DNA of 64,000 bases from Jeongeupia naejangsanensis. Lineage in GTDB: Bacteria > Pseudomonadota > Gammaproteobacteria > Burkholderiales > Chitinibacteraceae. Position 1 is the stretch's first letter. Each line of letters starts with the position of its first letter. The position numbers and the translations under genes were made by a program. Shown one piece after another: positions 9,054 to 19,996 of this stretch. The notes under the pieces were generated by a model, which did no database searches, had not been told where the DNA came from, and saw only the letters and a program-made list of their open reading frames with translations. The DNA is taken from positions 1 through 64,000 of the forward strand of contig NZ_JAESND010000010.1 of assembly GCF_016865585.1 (NCBI RefSeq). The letters are read 5' to 3'.

Positions 9054-9070
9054 GGTTAATCAGCTCCTGA

Positions 9071-9382
9071 TTACGCGTCGATCGAATCGATGCGGATTTC
9101 GGTGTAGTTCTGGCGATGGCCCTGACGCTTCTGGTAGTGCTTACGACGGCGCATCTTGAAGATGCGGACCTTGTCGTGACGACCTTGCGAAATGACCGTT
9201 GCCTTGATGGCAGCGCCGGCAACCACAGGGGTACCGATCGTCACTGCATCACCGTTTGCCACCATCAATACTTCATTCAGTACGATCTGGCTGTCGATGT
9301 CTGCAGCAATCTGTTCTACTTTAAGTTTTTCGCCGACGGTAACTTTGTACTGCTTACCACCGGTTTTTACGACTGCATACAT
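9071..9382 (-). CDS. rplU: 50S ribosomal protein L21
   Basis: Protein of 103 aa, full length. It begins [14 protein letters not shown] and contains the [16 protein letters not shown] segment that binds 23S rRNA. First gene of the rplU-rpmA unit, read from a strong promoter in the gap shared with ispB. Confidence 0.98.
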   Translation of the reverse strand: MYAVVKTGGKQYKVTVGEKLKVEQIAADIDSQIVLNEVLMVANGDAVTIGTPVVAGAAIKATVISQGRHDKVRIFKMRRRKHYQKRQGHRQNYTEIRIDSIDA

Positions 9383-9465
9383 TTAACAAGCTCCAAAGAG
9401 TTTGCGCTCAAAAAAACGCCCTGCCCGAAGACAAAACGCTCCCCATCCATTACGGGGAACCCGGG

Positions 9466-9494
9466 ATCATAGCGACAACTTGCTGGAGAGTCAA
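9466..9494 (-). promoter_or_regulatory. Sigma70 promoter for rplU-rpmA
   Basis: On the minus strand, -35 TTGACT (9494-9489), a 17-base spacer and -10 TATGAT (9471-9466). This predicts a start near 9460 and a 5' leader of about 75 bases before the rplU ATG at 9382. It is the only near-consensus promoter seen in this divergent gap. Confidence 0.8.
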
Positions 9495-9579
9495 CAACTT
9501 AGCGCGAACCGGACGGCATGGCCCGCCTTTCGTGCTAAGATCGCGGGCTTCATGGAATAGACGGCAGGACGAGACCAGC

Positions 9580-10548
9580 GTGTCGCTCGCGTTCGTACAA
9601 TCGGTCATCGGTGCAGAAATGCAGGCGGTCGACCACCTTATCCGGCAACGGCTCCACTCCGATGTCGCCCTGGTCAGCCAGGTCGCCGAATACATCGTCG
9701 CCTCCGGCGGCAAGCGCCTGCGGCCGATGATCGTGCTGCTGTCGGCACGGGCACTCGGCTATACCGGCGAACACCACCGCGAACTCGCCGCGGTCATCGA
9801 ATTCATCCACACCGCCACGCTGCTTCACGACGATGTCGTCGACGAATCGGCACTCCGCCGCGGCCGTGACACCGCCAACGCCCTGTTCGGCAACGCCGCA
9901 TCGGTACTGGTGGGCGACTTCCTCTACAGCCGCGCATTCCAGATGATGGTCGGCTGCGGCTCGATGCGGGTGATGGAAACACTGGCCGACGCCACCAACG
10001 TCATCGCCGAGGGCGAGGTCCTGCAACTGATGAACATCGGCAACGTCGACCTCGACGAAGCCGGCTACGTTCGCGTCATCCAGTACAAGACCGCCAAGCT
10101 GTTCGAAGCCGCCGCCCGCCTCGGCGCCATCCTCACCGACGCCGACGCAACCACCGAAGACCGGCTTGCCCGCTACGGCATGCATCTGGGTACCGCCTTC
10201 CAGATCATCGACGATGTGCTCGACTATTCGGGCAAGCAGGACGAGATCGGCAAGAGCCTCGGCGACGACCTGGCCGAAGGCAAGGCAACACTGCCGCTGA
10301 TCTACGCGATGCGCAACGGCTCGCCCGAGCAGGCCGACGCGGTTCGCCAGGCACTGACCCAGGCCGACCGCTCGCGACTGCCGCAGGTGCTTGCCGCCGT
10401 CCACGCCACCGGCGCGCTCGACTATGCCCGCGACATCGCCCAGCGTGAAGCCGGCCTGGCCCAGGAACTGATCGCCGACCTGCCCGACAGCGATGACCGC
10501 CGCGCGCTCGAAGTACTGGCCGAACTGGCCGTTGCACGGAATAGCTGA
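9580..10548 (+). CDS. ispB: Octaprenyl (polyprenyl) diphosphate synthase
   Basis: Trans-isoprenyl diphosphate synthase of 322 aa making the ubiquinone side chain. First Asp-rich motif LLHDDVVDESALRRG, second motif IIDDVLDYSG, and the GGKRLRP substrate-binding motif near the N-terminus. The GTG at 9580 gives the usual length and has AGGA about ten bases upstream; an in-frame ATG at 9532 would add 16 atypical residues. Divergent from rplU, a conserved arrangement in proteobacteria. Confidence 0.95.
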   Translation: MSLAFVQSVIGAEMQAVDHLIRQRLHSDVALVSQVAEYIVASGGKRLRPMIVLLSARALGYTGEHHRELAAVIEFIHTATLLHDDVVDESALRRGRDTANALFGNAASVLVGDFLYSRAFQMMVGCGSMRVMETLADATNVIAEGEVLQLMNIGNVDLDEAGYVRVIQYKTAKLFEAAARLGAILTDADATTEDRLARYGMHLGTAFQIIDDVLDYSGKQDEIGKSLGDDLAEGKATLPLIYAMRNGSPEQADAVRQALTQADRSRLPQVLAAVHATGALDYARDIAQREAGLAQELIADLPDSDDRRALEVLAELAVARNS

Positions 10549-10566
10549 CGTTTTTTTCGAAAGCGC

Positions 10567-10595
10567 TTGACAGCCCAATAGGGGCTTACCATAAT
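10567..10595 (+). promoter_or_regulatory. Near-consensus sigma70 promoter for tRNA-Pro
   Basis: -35 TTGACA (10567-10572), 17-base spacer, -10 CATAAT (10590-10595). Transcription would begin around 10602, about 12 bases before the mature tRNA. Confidence 0.88.
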
Positions 10596-10613
10596 GGCGC
10601 TCTCTTTCGAGAT

Positions 10614-10690
10614 CGGGGTGTAGCTTAGCCTGGTAGAGCGCTACGTTCGGGACGTAGAGGCCGGAGGTTCGAATCCTCTCACCCCGACCA
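10614..10690 (+). tRNA. tRNA-Pro(CGG)
   Basis: A 77-nt cloverleaf. The acceptor stem CGGGGTG pairs with CACCCCG. The anticodon stem CTACG/CGTAG encloses the loop TTCGGGA with anticodon CGG (reads CCG). The T-arm contains GGTTCGAATCC and the CCA end is encoded. It closely resembles the E. coli tRNA-Pro(CGG). It has its own promoter and terminator, so is a monocistronic unit. No attachment-site duplication of its 3' end was noticed nearby. Confidence 0.97.
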
Positions 10691-10700
10691 GAATCTCAGA

Positions 10701-10728
10701 AAAACCGCACAGTTCGCTGTGCGGTTTT
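10701..10728 (+). terminator. Terminator after tRNA-Pro
   Basis: A 12-bp perfect stem (10701-10712 with 10717-10728) with a TTCG loop, followed by TTTTTTG. A-run before and T-run after make it potentially bidirectional. Confidence 0.9.
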
Positions 10729-10895
10729 TTGTTTTCCGGCCCTCCCCTCGCATACCGGAGCCGACGCACGGCGTGCTTTTGCTGCTTACACTGGAATCGT
10801 CAGTGGCCGGCGAACAGAACCGGACAGCCAAGCCGACCTTGCAGAGTCGCCTCGCACCGCCACATAACCGGCCCCATCCGGCCCGGAGGTGCATC

Positions 10896-11222
10896 ATGGC
10901 GCACGTCGACCTACCCGATTTCGATACCCTGGCCGCGCTGTACCGCCAGGACCCCGGCGCATTCGAAGCGCTGCGCAGCAATCTGCTGCATCAAGCACTC
11001 GACGACGTCGAAGCGCCACGCCGGCAGCGAATCGAAGCCCTGCTGAACCGGATCGAGCTGCACCGCCGGCGCGCAAAAAACCCGCTTCACGCCACCGTCA
11101 TCGCCCACGAGATGATGTGGACCTCCTTCCTGACGATGAACTACGTGCTGCACCACGGCGAGCGGCCGCACCAGCCCGGCGCGACCCTGCTGCAGTTCCG
11201 CCCCCGCGCACAGCTGCACTGA
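10896..11222 (+). CDS. DUF3135 family protein
   Basis: Small soluble protein of 108 aa, all-helical and charged, begins MAHVDLPDFDTLAALY. It matches the DUF3135 family in my memory (short proteobacterial proteins with a DF..L..L.R.DP opening and a central R..R..ALL.RIE..R segment). Function unknown. The ATG at 10896 has a good ribosome-binding site (GGAGGT at 10884-10889). It stands alone between the tRNA and the convergent dinB gene. Confidence 0.75.
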   Translation: MAHVDLPDFDTLAALYRQDPGAFEALRSNLLHQALDDVEAPRRQRIEALLNRIELHRRRAKNPLHATVIAHEMMWTSFLTMNYVLHHGERPHQPGATLLQFRPRAQLH

Positions 11223-11238
11223 TCCAGCCCGACGACAC

Positions 11239-12297
11239 TCAGCCCCACAGGTCCGGCTGCCCGGATGCCGGCGGCGCATCACCCAGACGCACGCCGACAC
11301 CGAGCAGCCGCACCGGCTTCGCACCACGCAACCATCCCTGCTGCAGCAAAGCGGCAAAGGTGGCCAGAGTGGGCGCCCCCGGGCCTTCGACCGTGGTCTG
11401 ACTGAAGTCGTGGAACTTGATCTTGACCACCGGCTTGGCACGCTCGGCAGCAACGTCGCTTCGCGAGAGGCGCGCGGCAAAATCGTCGACCAGTTCCGGC
11501 AGCGCTGCCAGACAGGCATCAAGGTCGGCGAGGTCGTGCGCATAGGTCTGCTCGACCGACAACGATTTGCGCGTTCGCGCACTCACCACCGATCGCGCAT
11601 CGATACCGCGGCATTGCTGATGCAGTGATACGCCCATCTTGCCGAAGTCGCGGACCAGCCGTGCAAGCGGCCAGCCCTGCAGATCGGCACACGTTTCCAC
11701 CCCCATTCGCGCCAGGCGCGCGGCCGTTGCCTTACCCACCCCCCAGAGCTTGCCGACCGGCAACGACGGCATGAAGGCCTCGATCTCGCCGGGCGTGATC
11801 ACGAACTGGCCATCGGGCTTGTGCCAGTCACTGGCGATCTTGGCGAGCAGCTTGTTCGGCGCGATGCCGGCACTGGCGGTGATGCCGACCTCGGATGCGA
11901 TGCGCGCACGAATCTCCCGCGCCATCAGGGTTGCGCTGCCACGGCAATGCGGCAGGCCGGTGACGTCCAGATAAGCCTCGTCGAGCGAGAGTGGCTCGAT
12001 CCGCTCGGTGTAGTCGCGAAAAATCGCGTGAATCGCCCTGGACGCATCGCGATAGCGCAGGAAATCGGCCGGCATCAGCACCAGCCCGGGACAGCGCTGC
12101 AGCGCGGTACGTGTCGACATGGCCGAACGAACCCCGAAACGGCGTGCCGGATAATTGCACGTCGCAATCACGCCCCGACGCTCCGCGGCACCGCCAATGG
12201 CCAGTGGCACGTCGCGCAGCGACGGGTTGTCGCGCATCTCCACGGCAGCATAAAAGCAGTCGCAATCGATATGAATGATCTTGCGCTCGGCAGCCAC
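11239..12297 (-). CDS. dinB: DNA polymerase IV (DinB)
   Basis: Y-family translesion polymerase of 352 aa. Catalytic motifs IDCDCFYAAVE at the start and LSLDEAYLDVTG in the palm are intact; the HhH region and the little finger follow. The GTG at 12297 gives the usual length. The frame is open to 12381, but a possible -10 (TACAAT on the minus strand at 12339-12334) would put the transcript start downstream of that, favouring 12297. I saw no CTG-N10-CAG LexA box. The start is uncertain, the identity is not. Confidence 0.94.
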   Translation of the reverse strand: MAAERKIIHIDCDCFYAAVEMRDNPSLRDVPLAIGGAAERRGVIATCNYPARRFGVRSAMSTRTALQRCPGLVLMPADFLRYRDASRAIHAIFRDYTERIEPLSLDEAYLDVTGLPHCRGSATLMAREIRARIASEVGITASAGIAPNKLLAKIASDWHKPDGQFVITPGEIEAFMPSLPVGKLWGVGKATAARLARMGVETCADLQGWPLARLVRDFGKMGVSLHQQCRGIDARSVVSARTRKSLSVEQTYAHDLADLDACLAALPELVDDFAARLSRSDVAAERAKPVVKIKFHDFSQTTVEGPGAPTLATFAALLQQGWLRGAKPVRLLGVGVRLGDAPPASGQPDLWG

Positions 12298-12322
12298 CCG
12301 CTTCGCTCGCCCACGAAAATGA

Positions 12323-15094
<2,772 letters not shown>

Positions 15095-15096
15095 CC

Positions 15097-15121
15097 GTAC
15101 GCCGGGCCCGGCCCGGCGTAC
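15097..15121 (+). other. Intercistronic hairpin between leuS and lptE
   Basis: A perfect 10-bp stem (15097-15106 with 15112-15121, loop CCCGG) beginning two bases after the leuS stop. No U-tract follows, so it is more likely a processing or mRNA-stability element than a terminator. The lptE ribosome-binding site (GGAG) lies just after it. Confidence 0.6.
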
Positions 15122-15137
15122 TCCAACGGAGTATGCA

Positions 15138-15689
15138 ATGCGTTACCTGCTGATCGTCGCCACCCTGTTGCTCACCGCCTGCGGTTTCCACCTACGCGGC
15201 CAGGGCACCGGGGCAGCCTTCCCGTTCACCACGGCGACCGTCAGCGGCGGCGGCGGCACGGCCAACGCATTGCGCGAGTACCTGTCGGTCCTGCCCGATG
15301 TGAAACTGCTCGACAAACCGGGCCCGGACACGCCACAAATCGATGTTGTCAGCGAGGGCGACAATCAGAAGGTCCTGACCGTCAACAGTTCCGGCCGCGT
15401 CAGCGAATACCGTGTCTACTACACCGTGCGCTTCCGCGTCCGCCAGGGTGACAACTATCTGATCGACGACGGCAAGGTCCAGCTGTTCCGCGATTACACC
15501 TACGACGAGAACAACCCGCTTGGCGAAGATGCCGAGAAAGCGCAACTGGTCGAAGGAATGCAGCGCGACGCCAGCCAGAACATCCTGCGCCGAATCACCG
15601 CCGCCGCACGCAATGCGGAGAAGATCAAGGCCAATCCGCCGCCGCCGAAGCTGTCGCCCACAGAGCAGATGATCAAGTCGCTGCAGTAA
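15138..15689 (+). CDS. lptE: LPS-assembly lipoprotein LptE
   Basis: Outer-membrane lipoprotein of 183 aa that plugs the LptD barrel in LPS export. The signal peptide ends in lipobox LLTAC with acylated Cys15, followed by GFHLRG, the conserved LptE opening. The C-terminal part is charged and proline-rich (NPPPPKL). GGAG six bases before the ATG. The stop overlaps the holA ATG (TAATG). Its presence shows that the organism makes LPS, which fits the polysaccharide locus downstream. Confidence 0.92.
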   Translation: MRYLLIVATLLLTACGFHLRGQGTGAAFPFTTATVSGGGGTANALREYLSVLPDVKLLDKPGPDTPQIDVVSEGDNQKVLTVNSSGRVSEYRVYYTVRFRVRQGDNYLIDDGKVQLFRDYTYDENNPLGEDAEKAQLVEGMQRDASQNILRRITAAARNAEKIKANPPPPKLSPTEQMIKSLQ

Positions 15690-16693
15690 TGCGTAGCGAA
15701 CAGCTCACGCGGCAGCTGGCCAGCAGACTGGCGCCGCTGTACACCATCCACGGCGACGAGGCCTTTCTCGCCCAGGAGGCGGCGCAAGCGGTGCGCGATG
15801 CCGCGCGTACCGCCGGCCACTCGGAGCGCGAGGTACTGACGGTCGAAGCCGGCTTCAGCTGGAGCCGGCTGGCCTTGCTCGGGAATTCGTTTTCGCTGTT
15901 TGCCGACAAAAAGCTGATCGAGCTGCGCATCCCCACCGGGAAGCCCGGCGTCGAGGGCGCAAAGGCGATCGAGGCGTACTGCAAGGACTTGCCGCCCGAC
16001 ACGGTCACCCTGGTCCAGCTGCCAAAGCTGGATCGCGCCGGACAAAACGCCAAATGGTTCCAGGCGCTGGCCACCCATGGCGATATCGTCGAAGCCAAGG
16101 CCATCGACCGAAGCGCACTGCCTGGCTGGATGCGCGAACGCTTTGGTGCACAGGGTCAGTCCCTGGCACTCGATGCCCTCGACTTCCTCGCCGACCGCGT
16201 GGAAGGCAATCTGTTTGCCGCACATCAGGAAATCCTCAAACTGGGGCTGCTCTACCCGCAAGGCGAAATCACCCTGGCCATGCTGACGCAGACGGTGACC
16301 GATGTCGCCCGTTATGACGTATTCCAGCTTGGCGAAACCCTGCTCGGCGGCGACGCTGCCCGTTTCTGCCGGATGCTCGACGGCCTCAAGGCCGAGGGCG
16401 AAGCACCGCACCTGATACTCTGGGCCATGGGCGAGGAGATCCGCGCGTTGTACCGGATCGGCCAAGGCCGCGCGCGCGGCACACCGATGCCGCAGCTGTT
16501 CAAGGAAAACCGGATCTGGGGCAACAAGCAGCGACTGATCGACGACGCGCTGGCACGCGTCGGCGGCCACCGCCTGCGCGACGGTCTTGCACAGGCCGCG
16601 CGGATCGACAGGCTGATCAAGGGCATCGGCGACGGCGATGCTTGGGACGAACTGCAACGGCTCGGTCTGGCGATCATGGGACGGACCCGCTGA
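15689..16693 (+). CDS. holA: DNA polymerase III delta subunit
   Basis: Clamp-loader delta subunit of 334 aa. The N-terminal part contains the GDE-type segment (YTIHGDEAFLAQEA) typical of HolA, followed by the AAA+-like fold without a functional Walker A and a helical C-terminal collar domain. Translationally coupled to lptE by a one-base overlap. Confidence 0.94.
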   Translation: MRSEQLTRQLASRLAPLYTIHGDEAFLAQEAAQAVRDAARTAGHSEREVLTVEAGFSWSRLALLGNSFSLFADKKLIELRIPTGKPGVEGAKAIEAYCKDLPPDTVTLVQLPKLDRAGQNAKWFQALATHGDIVEAKAIDRSALPGWMRERFGAQGQSLALDALDFLADRVEGNLFAAHQEILKLGLLYPQGEITLAMLTQTVTDVARYDVFQLGETLLGGDAARFCRMLDGLKAEGEAPHLILWAMGEEIRALYRIGQGRARGTPMPQLFKENRIWGNKQRLIDDALARVGGHRLRDGLAQAARIDRLIKGIGDGDAWDELQRLGLAIMGRTR

Positions 16694-16746
16694 TCGCCGC
16701 GTAAACGGGGTTTCTGTTAAGCTCGACGCCCCAGTTTCAGACCCGC

Positions 16747-18207
16747 ATGCCCTCGATGAAAGAAGAAATTCTCGTCAACGTCACCCCGCAGGAAACCCGC
16801 GTCGCCACGATCGAGGACGGCATCGTCCAGGACATCCATATCGAGCGCAGCGCGCACCTCGGTTTGGTCGGCAACATCTATCTCGGCATGGTCAAACGGG
16901 TTCTGCCGGGCATGCAATCGGCCTTCGTCGAAATCGGTCTCGAACGCGCCGCGTTCCTGCACATTGCCGATGTTATCGAACAGCGACAGAGTCCGAACGA
17001 GACCTTCCGGATCGAAAAACTGGTCCACGAAGGCCAGCCGCTGATGGTGCAGGTGATCAAGGACCCCATCGGCACCAAGGGTGCGAGGTTATCGACGCAG
17101 ATCAGCATCGCCGGCCGCTTTCTCGTTTTCCTGCCACAGGAACACCATATCGGCATCAGTCAGCGGATCGAGAACGGCGACGAACGCGAACAACTGCGCG
17201 AACGGCTGAACAAGCTGCTACCGAAAGAACACCATGGCTACATCATCCGCACCAGCGCCGATCACGCCACGGACGACGAACTCAAGGCGGACATCGACTA
17301 CCTTGACCTGATCTGGGCCGACATCCTGCAGAAGTCGCAGAAGCTGCCGGCCAAATCGCTGCTGTTCCAGGATCTGTCGCTGCAACTGCGGGCACTACGC
17401 GACATGGTCAATGCCGATACCGAAGCCGTGCTGGTCGACAGCCGCGAAAACTACCTGAAGATGGCCGAATTCGCCGGCCGCTTCGTCGCCGACGTCGCCC
17501 CCCGCGTCCAGCACTACAGCGGCGAACGGCCGCTGTTCGAACTTTACGGCATCGAAGCCGAAATCGAGCGAGCACTGAGCCGGCGCGTCAACCTCAAGTT
17601 CGGTGGCTACCTGATCATCGACCAGACCGAAGCGATGACGACGATCGACGTCAACACCGGCGGTTTCGTCGGCACGCGCAATTTCGACGACACCATCTTC
17701 AAGACCAACCTCGAAGCCACCCATGTCATCGCCCGGCAACTGCGGCTACGCAACCTCGGCGGCATCATCATCGTCGACTTCATCGACATGGACAACGAAG
17801 AGCACCAGACCGCGGTGCTCGACGAACTGAAAAAAGCGCTGGCGCGCGACCGCACCAAGATCACCGTCTCGACCTTCACCAGTCTCGGCCTGATCGAAAT
17901 CACCCGCAAACGCACCCGTGAATCGCTGGCGCACGTGCTGTGCGAGCCCTGCCCGACCTGTCAAGGTCGCGGCGAAATCAAAACCGCCGAATCAGTTTGC
18001 TATGAAATTCTGCGCGAGATTTTGCGTGAGGAGCGTCAGTTCTCAGCACGAGAATACAGGATTCTCGCATCTCAAACGGTGATCGACCGCTTCCTCGACG
18101 AAGAATCGACAAATTTGGCGATGCTGGCCGACTTCATTAAGAAACCGATTTATCTACAGGTCGAGACGGCATACTCGCAAGAACAGTTTGACGTCGTGCT
18201 CGTTTGA
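16747..18207 (+). CDS. rng: Ribonuclease G
   Basis: Endoribonuclease of 486 aa that matures 16S rRNA 5' ends and degrades mRNA. The N-terminal region (LVNVTPQETRVATIEDG) and the S1-like domain (GNIYLGMVKRVLPGMQSAFVEIG) are followed by the catalytic segment TTIDVNTGGFVG and IIIVDFIDM, with metal-binding Asp residues, and the zinc-link CEPCPTCQGRG. The long RNase E C-terminal scaffold is absent, so it is Rng. Translation could also start at ATG 16756. The last 200 bases are visibly lower in G+C, where the polysaccharide locus begins. Confidence 0.95.
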   Translation: MPSMKEEILVNVTPQETRVATIEDGIVQDIHIERSAHLGLVGNIYLGMVKRVLPGMQSAFVEIGLERAAFLHIADVIEQRQSPNETFRIEKLVHEGQPLMVQVIKDPIGTKGARLSTQISIAGRFLVFLPQEHHIGISQRIENGDEREQLRERLNKLLPKEHHGYIIRTSADHATDDELKADIDYLDLIWADILQKSQKLPAKSLLFQDLSLQLRALRDMVNADTEAVLVDSRENYLKMAEFAGRFVADVAPRVQHYSGERPLFELYGIEAEIERALSRRVNLKFGGYLIIDQTEAMTTIDVNTGGFVGTRNFDDTIFKTNLEATHVIARQLRLRNLGGIIIVDFIDMDNEEHQTAVLDELKKALARDRTKITVSTFTSLGLIEITRKRTRESLAHVLCEPCPTCQGRGEIKTAESVCYEILREILREERQFSAREYRILASQTVIDRFLDEESTNLAMLADFIKKPIYLQVETAYSQEQFDVVLV

Positions 18208-18221
18208 TATTTTGAAAATAA

Positions 18222-18246
18222 AAAAGCGGCCTTAGCCGCCTTTTTA
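18222..18246. terminator. Shared terminator between rng and the polysaccharide locus
   Basis: AAAAGCGGC (18222-18230), loop CTTA, GCCGC (18235-18239), then C and TTTTT. A-rich upstream and T-rich downstream flanks make it a bidirectional terminator for two convergent units; it overlaps the last codons of the minus-strand gene. Confidence 0.72.
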
Positions 18247-19350
18247 TTTCTTGTCCGACGTTTTACGCACCAGCAACCAGCGCGGCGCGTTGAACTTAAC
18301 CAAGCGCCGATAAAGCACGATATACAAGACAGCGAAGATCAGAACAAAAATTTGCAACATCAAGCGGTTATCCCAGAACAACACCGCCGGCAAAACGGCA
18401 AACGAGCAAAGCAACCAAAGGTACGGTGACGTCATCGCATTGCGGGCGGTTTTTTCCCCTGCATGCTTACTGCCGACAGCCCAGCGCACGAGTCGCTTGT
18501 AAATCAATTGATGCATATGCGCAGCATCAGGCATACCCGCTGACGTTCCACGTAAAATCATCCGCCGATAGATCGAAAACAGCGTTTCGAATACTGGGTA
18601 CATCACGACCAGTAGAGGGAACCACGGAGAAACCTCTGGATGGCGCGCGACGAGCAATACAGAAAGCTCAGCGATCATGAAACCGATCAGATAAGCGCCA
18701 CCGTCCCCAAGAAAAATCAAGCCGCGCGGATAGTTCCAGACAAAGAAGCCTAGAATGCCGCCCATCATCGCCAGCGCGGCCTTCCAGATCAATGGATCGC
18801 CAAGTTGGAACCCAACGTAGCCCAACGCAGCAAGCATCATGATCGACACCATGCTGGCCAAGCCGTTGTAGCCATCAATAATATTGACGGCGTTCACCAC
18901 ACCACCGACGGCGACCATGGTAAAAATCAAAGCAACGATCCAGAAACTCATGGCGCTATCCAGCAATGGGATATCCAGGCGGTTGATGCCCGCCTTGAGC
19001 AACCAGAACCCCAATGCCGCAGCCAGCATCGTCAAGGCCAAACGCGCCAGTACGCCGACCCGCTTGGTGCAATCCTCCACCAGCCCGCCGATAAAGGCAG
19101 GGGAAGCCGCTATTAGCAGCAGGCCAAACGGTTTGAACTCGCTTGGGGTCTTGTAGCCAAGCCAGAGCAGACAAGCCAGCATTGCGCAAACAACGCCGAC
19201 ACCGCCGACACGAGGAACCACGGTTGAATGGAACTTCTGAATCCCTATCAGATCATGATCCGCCGTGAGATGAGAGTGTAAATGCTGGTACCGGATGATA
19301 AGCAATGTTATCACCAATGAAACTAAAAATGCCAAGACAAATATCTGCAT
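18244..19350 (-). CDS. WecA/WbpL-like undecaprenyl-phosphate sugar-1-phosphate transferase
   Basis: Polytopic membrane protein of 368 aa (about 10-11 hydrophobic segments) of the MraY/WecA family. It would start repeat-unit assembly by moving a HexNAc-1-phosphate from a UDP-sugar to undecaprenyl phosphate on the inner face of the inner membrane. The signature NAVNIIDGYNGLA carries the Mg-binding/catalytic Asp residues, FLGDGGAYLIGF follows, and the cytoplasmic loop before HMHQLIYKRL is typical of WecA/WbpL. Last gene of the locus. The sugar (GlcNAc, QuiNAc or FucNAc) cannot be told from sequence. Confidence 0.88.
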   Translation of the reverse strand: MQIFVLAFLVSLVITLLIIRYQHLHSHLTADHDLIGIQKFHSTVVPRVGGVGVVCAMLACLLWLGYKTPSEFKPFGLLLIAASPAFIGGLVEDCTKRVGVLARLALTMLAAALGFWLLKAGINRLDIPLLDSAMSFWIVALIFTMVAVGGVVNAVNIIDGYNGLASMVSIMMLAALGYVGFQLGDPLIWKAALAMMGGILGFFVWNYPRGLIFLGDGGAYLIGFMIAELSVLLVARHPEVSPWFPLLVVMYPVFETLFSIYRRMILRGTSAGMPDAAHMHQLIYKRLVRWAVGSKHAGEKTARNAMTSPYLWLLCSFAVLPAVLFWDNRLMLQIFVLIFAVLYIVLYRRLVKFNAPRWLLVRKTSDKK

Positions 19351-19489
19351 ATCAATGCGTCAGCTCTTCATAGGTCAACGTCAAGCTCTAGAAAATCCAG
19401 TCATCACTCCCAATTCAGGGTGAGTCCGAAAACACAAAGCTTTAAGAAAAATACAAAGGAAACATTTAGCCAAAACTACCCAATGGCCC

Positions 19490-19996
19490 TCACCAAGAAG
19501 AACGCGAAATAACCTGCTCCATTAGCATGGAATGATAGTCTAGTCCAGCTGCCGTCTGCTCCTCTGGAGCCCATGGCGCAGCTTCTTTAGCAGCATCAGG
19601 ATTAAATGGGCCTGCCTTCAATTCAAGCAATACCGATCCATCCACCAAAGCAACTACAGTGTGCCATGTATCAGGAGATATATTAACACCGACCCCCACA
19701 TCCAATGAGGCCGCAAACTTCTCCGAACCAAACTTGACCACCGCCTGAATAAGGCCTTCATCATCAAAGGTGATCAAGGCAAAAACCCCCATTACGGCAA
19801 TTAACGTTTCATCCTTAGGATCGAGACTATGCCGATGTGGGCGAATATAGCTATCAACACCAACAGCGTTAAAGAACCGCTGACAAGGATCCTCGTAATC
19901 CACGTGGATATTTTGATGCTGTCGCCGCCGAGGAGCTCGCTCTCCCTTTTTTACCAGCGACACCAAATATTCTGGCGAAAAACTCTGCACGATCAT
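19490..19996 (-). CDS. wbuC: WbuC family cupin-fold metalloprotein
   Basis: Small cupin of 168 aa. The metal-binding pattern PHRHS...DETLIAVMG...F and the later DTWHTVVA are typical of WbuC. The family is almost always found next to fnlABC-wbuB in O-antigen loci, yet its role is unproven. The ATG overlaps the wbuB stop. The 139 bases between it and the WecA-like gene hold no feature I can name. Confidence 0.9.
   Translation of the reverse strand: MIVQSFSPEYLVSLVKKGERAPRRRQHQNIHVDYEDPCQRFFNAVGVDSYIRPHRHSLDPKDETLIAVMGVFALITFDDEGLIQAVVKFGSEKFAASLDVGVGVNISPDTWHTVVALVDGSVLLELKAGPFNPDAAKEAAPWAPEEQTAAGLDYHSMLMEQVISRSSW

Noticed and set aside
10614-10690. Integration site of a mobile element at tRNA-Pro
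   Set aside because: No integrase, no repeated tRNA 3' end and normal host genes on both sides.
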